This document shows positions 61,045 through 64,000 of a stretch of 64,000 nt of DNA, one piece after another (positions within the stretch are counted from its first letter, which is position 1; each line of letters starts with the position of its first letter). The translations under genes and the position numbers were made by a program. This stretch comes from Delphinapterus leucas. Its lineage: Eukaryota > Chordata > Mammalia > Artiodactyla > Monodontidae. The notes below the pieces were generated by a model. That model made no database searches. It had not been told where the DNA came from and was given only the letters and a program-made list of their open reading frames with translations. The stretch spans positions 9,597,885-9,661,884 of the forward strand of contig NW_022098030.1 of assembly GCF_002288925.2 (NCBI RefSeq). The letters are read 5' to 3'.

Positions 61045-61724
61045 ATAATCAAATGACAAGGAGTCATATAAAAAGATGCTCAACAGCACTAGTCATCAAG
61101 AAAATGTAAGTCAAACCCACAACAGGATAAACCATTTCACATTCACGGCAAGGACAAGAACGACAAAGACAGATAATAACAAGTACTGATGAGGTGTGAA
61201 GAAAATGGAACACTCACAGACTGCTAGTGGGAATGTAAAGTAGTGCAGCCACTTAGGAAAATAGTCTGGCAGCTCCTTAACTGGTTAACCGTAGAGTTAT
61301 CACATTACCAGCAACTCCACTCCTAAGAATATACCCAAAAGAACTGAAAATAGGTACTCAAACAAAAACTTGTAAAGGAATGTTCATAGCAGCACTATTC
61401 ACGATCACCAAAAGGTGGAAACAATCCAAATGTCCATCAACTGATGCATGGCTAAACAAATCTGGTGTATCCATACAATGGAATCCACAGTGATATATTA
61501 GTTGGCCATAAAAAAGGAATGAAGTACGGGTGTATGCTACAACATGTTAAGCCTTGAAAACATTTTGCTAAGTGAAAGAAGTCAGTCACAAAAGATTACA
61601 TATTATATAATTCTATCTATATGACTAGTCTAGAACTGGCAAATCTATATAAAAAGATTAATGGTTGCATAGGACAGGGGGGATAAGGGCATAGGAGGGT
61701 ATAGCTAAAGGATATGGAGTTTTT

Positions 61725-61946
61725 TTTTTTTTTACCTTTTTTTTTTTTTTTTTGCGGTACGCAGGCCTCTCACTGTTGTGGCCTCTCCCGTTGCGGAGCA
61801 CAGGCTCCCAACGCGCAGGCTCAGCGGCCATGGCTCACGGGCCCAGCCGCTCCGCGGCATGTGGGATCTTCCCAGACCAGGGCACGAACCCGTGTCCCCT
61901 GCATCGGCAGGTGGACTCTCAACCACTGCGCCACCAGGGAAGCCCC
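61725..61946 (-). mobile_element. CHR-type SINE, short form, nested in L1
   Basis: Minus-strand short form inserted in the outer L1. Flanks tggagttttttttt (61715 on) and tggagtttcttttt (61947-61960) share 'tggagttt', the probable TSD. The long T-tract on the plus strand is broken once by 'acc'. Confidence 0.93.
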
Positions 61947-62025
61947 TGGAGTTTCTTTTTGAAGTGATTAAAATGTTCTAATCATTGTGGTGAGGGTTGC
62001 ACAGATCTGGGAATATATTAAAAAC

Positions 62026-62690
62026 TCTCTTCTGGGTATATATCCAAGGAAAATAAAATCAGGATCTCAAAGAGATATCTGCACTCCCATGTTCACTGTA
62101 GCATTATTCACAGTAACCAAGATACGGAAACAACCCAAATGCCCTTCAACAGATGAATGGACAGAGAAAAATATATATATCTGTATAAAATGAAATATTA
62201 TTCAGCCATGAGAAAGAAGGAAACCCTGCCTTTTGTGACAGCATGGATGGACCTTGAGAATATATGCTAAGTGAAATAAGCTAGACAGAGGAAGACAAAT
62301 ACTGTACGATCTTGCTTTTATGTGGAATCCAAAAATAAGAAAAAAATCCAACCACAGACACAGAAAGTATATTAGTGGTTACCAGGGGCTGCGGTAGTGG
62401 GGAGAATGGGGATTTATTGGTCAAAGGGTACAAAGTTGCAGTTACGTAGAACAAATAAGTGTAGATATCAAATGTACAGGCATGATGACTATACTTACTA
62501 CTGTATTGAACACTGGAAAAACGATGAGAGTAGATTTCAAGTGCACTCATCACACACAAATATGGTAACGTGTGAGGAGATGCGTTAGTGGGCTTGACTA
62601 TAGTAATCACTTCACTATGTATGTATATATCAAGGCATCATACTATACACCTAAAATATATACAATTGTTATTAAAAATACAGAAATGGG
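62026..62690 (+). mobile_element. Inner L1 3' portion nested in the outer L1
   Basis: It starts 'tctcttctgggtatatatcc' and ends '...acctaaaatatatacaattgttattaaaaatacagaaatggg'. The short TSD aaaaac is at 62020-62025 and 62691-62696. Outer L1 sequence is continuous on either side. It contains ORF2 C-terminus-like and 3' UTR text with multiple stops. Confidence 0.78.
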
Positions 62691-62771
62691 AAAAACACTG
62701 ACTTGTACAATTTAAATGGGTGAATTGTATGATATGTGAATTAAATTTCAATAAAGCTATTGCCAAAAAAA

Positions 62772-63725
62772 AAAACAAGAAAAAAGAGCGAAAGTATGCA
62801 ATTTTAGAAATCAGGTAAACTAATCATTGTACTTCAAAATTCAAATCACTTTAATTGTAGAAATTTCATTATAAAAATCTTTTCAACAAACCACAAAAAA
62901 AATAATAAAAACTACCATTTATCTAGCATGTACCATTTGCTGGGAAACTTACACACTTCAGCTCAAACTTTCTTAACATTCAGATGTTTTTATTTCCATG
63001 ATGCAGTTAAATGAGAATCTAAGAGAAAGCATAAGTTGCTGTGGTCACACAGTTAGAAAACCAACGGCACCAGAACACGTACCCAAGGTTACCTGACACC
63101 AAAGCTGTGCCCTTTCTCCTACATTACGACATCATAATTAAAAGAGACAGAATCATGTTCTCTCTATCAGACCCAAAGAAAACTACTACATGAGTAATGT
63201 AGGTATAAAGAAGGGAAAAAGCATTCACCCAGTGTTAATTGTACCTGTATTACATGATATTTTCATTCATTCTTTAAATATATTTCCTGAATGTCTACTA
63301 TCTGCAAAATAGAGAGATGGTTGTAAAACCTTTTTAAATGAATATTTTATTCATTTGCAGTCTTTATTTATCTTGTTAATGTATCTTATGACTCAGGCTT
63401 ATTTCAAATATAATCATCACAAAGCCACAGAAATGTAGTAAGCTCCATATCACTCCAAATGTAGTAAGCACTCAATATTCTGAATATATATGCCAAAATA
63501 GAAAAGTGATGCTTCCTATTTGTAATCAACAGGATTAAACTCTCCAGAATCGAGAACGGGTATGAATGCGGTATTTGCAGGTCTAAATCCTAAGTCTGTA
63601 TGCTTATTTGAATCCACAACTTCGAACTGGATCTTAATAAACTTGCCCCAAACTTCCTAGTTCCATTTTCCTATGAAAGGTTAAATCTCTATAAACATAA
63701 AGGAAAACATATCAAAAATCATGGT
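62772..63725. other. Anonymous non-coding stretch with a MIR
   Basis: Apart from the MIR at about 62895-63120, nothing is recognised. A direct repeat 'aaatgtagtaagc' occurs twice around 63430-63472. Confidence 0.4.
62895..63120 (-). repeat. MIR SINE, nearly full length
   Basis: Inverted MIR landmarks: 'accatttatctagcatgtaccatttgctgg', 'tttttatttccatgatgcagttaaatgagaatctaagag', 'gtggtcacacagttagaaaaccaacggcaccagaac'. Confidence 0.66.
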
Positions 63726-63769
63726 AGGGACTTCCCTCATGGTGCAGTGGTTAAGAATCCACCTGCCAA
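63726..63769 (+). mobile_element. Truncated CHR-type SINE head fused to L1
   Basis: Only the first ~44 bp of a CHR SINE ('gggacttccctcatggtgcagtgg...cacctgccaat') are present. The next base already belongs to L1 ORF2. The shared 'caat' at the junction is the only overlap. Confidence 0.9.
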
Positions 63770-64000
63770 TCTACAGATTCAATGCAATCCCTATCAAACT
63801 ACCACTGGCATTTTTCACAGAACTAGAACAAAAAATTTCACAATTTGTGTGGAAACACAAAAGATCCCGAATGGCCAAAGCAATCTTGAGAACGAAAAAC
63901 GGAGCTGGAGGAATCAGGCTCCCTGACTTAAGATTATACTACAAAGCTACAGTAATCAAGACAGTATGGTAATGGCACAAAAACAGAAAGATAGATCAAT
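63766..64000 (+). mobile_element. L1 ORF2 fragment continuing beyond the window
   Basis: 'caatctacagattcaatgcaatccctatcaaactaccactggc...' corresponds to 36647-36880 of the full-length L1 and is of the same lineage. The frame is open from before 63770 but a Tyr codon has become taa (63970-63972), so this copy is also dead. Its 3' end lies outside the window. Confidence 0.93.

Larger units (their letters stand above)
61045..62770 (+). mobile_element. Older L1 3' portion, interrupted by a SINE and a second L1
   Basis: The L1 text starts near 'aaaaagatgctcaacagcactagtcatc' and runs to about 61724. It resumes after a SINE (61947-62025) and again after an inner L1 (62691-62770), where 'cactgacttgtacaatttaaatgggtgaattgtatgatatgtgaatt...caataaagc' completes its 3' end and A-tail. 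All coding sequence is decayed. Confidence 0.85.

Noticed and set aside
61045..62770. Possible CRISPR-like or other regularly spaced repeat structure
   Set aside because: The repeated text is nested L1 sequence; no regular repeat-spacer array exists anywhere in the window.

Overview
This window is nuclear DNA from a cetacean, most likely a toothed whale. The evidence is the dense set of young CHR-type SINEs (tRNA-Glu-derived, with the 'cttccctggtggcgcagtgg' head). There are also several copies of a matching cetacean/artiodactyl L1 lineage with the 'caataaagatgtt' 3' end, and an ancient mammalian background of MIR, L2, MER5/hAT, Tigger and MaLR remnants. I found no host protein-coding exon, no functional RNA gene and no bacterial-type feature. 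The window reads as intergenic or deep intronic sequence whose recognisable content is nearly all retrotransposon-derived.

Layout. 1-31.8 kb: mostly anonymous AT-rich sequence with scattered SINEs (eight CHR copies plus one older tRNA-derived SINE), MIR/L2 fragments, a MER5-type hAT element split by a SINE and carrying a 100-N assembly gap (14564-14663), a Tigger/MER2-like element (about 21435-21738), and three short 5'-truncated L1 3' ends with target-site duplications (TSDs) at 10862, 20453 and 28839. 31.8-38.4 kb: one near-full-length but dead L1 with a 5' UTR (YY1-like motif), ORF1 and ORF2. ORF1 is broken by a frameshift and by about 470 bp of foreign sequence. ORF2 has several frameshifts and stops and a catalytic Asp-to-Asn change in the endonuclease. 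39-49.8 kb: four more SINEs or tRNA-derived copies, MIRs, a recent-looking 120-bp tandem duplication (44972-45211), a 650-bp solo LTR with a perfect 5-bp TSD (48053-48702), and an MLT1-like LTR.

50.3-53.3 kb is the most complex part. It holds a GC-rich SINE, an L1 3' end, a CpG-rich processed pseudogene of CEP78 (centrosomal protein 78) that lacks two large internal blocks, an L1 ORF2 fragment fused to it, and an inverted L1 3' fragment with a long TG microsatellite. A second SINE follows. 53.3-59.6 kb is the longest stretch without young insertions. 59.6-62.8 kb holds a MIR split by an L1 3' end, then a nested L1-in-L1 with a SINE. The window ends inside another L1 fused directly to a truncated SINE head (63726-64000).

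No coherent novel biological system is visible. The observations most worth a second look are the CEP78 retrocopy with exon-like skips, the foreign block inside L1 ORF1, the SINE/L1 and CEP78/L1 chimeric junctions, and the SINE copies intermediate between the long and short CHR forms. Repeat-family names are from memory of consensus sequences and were not checked by search.
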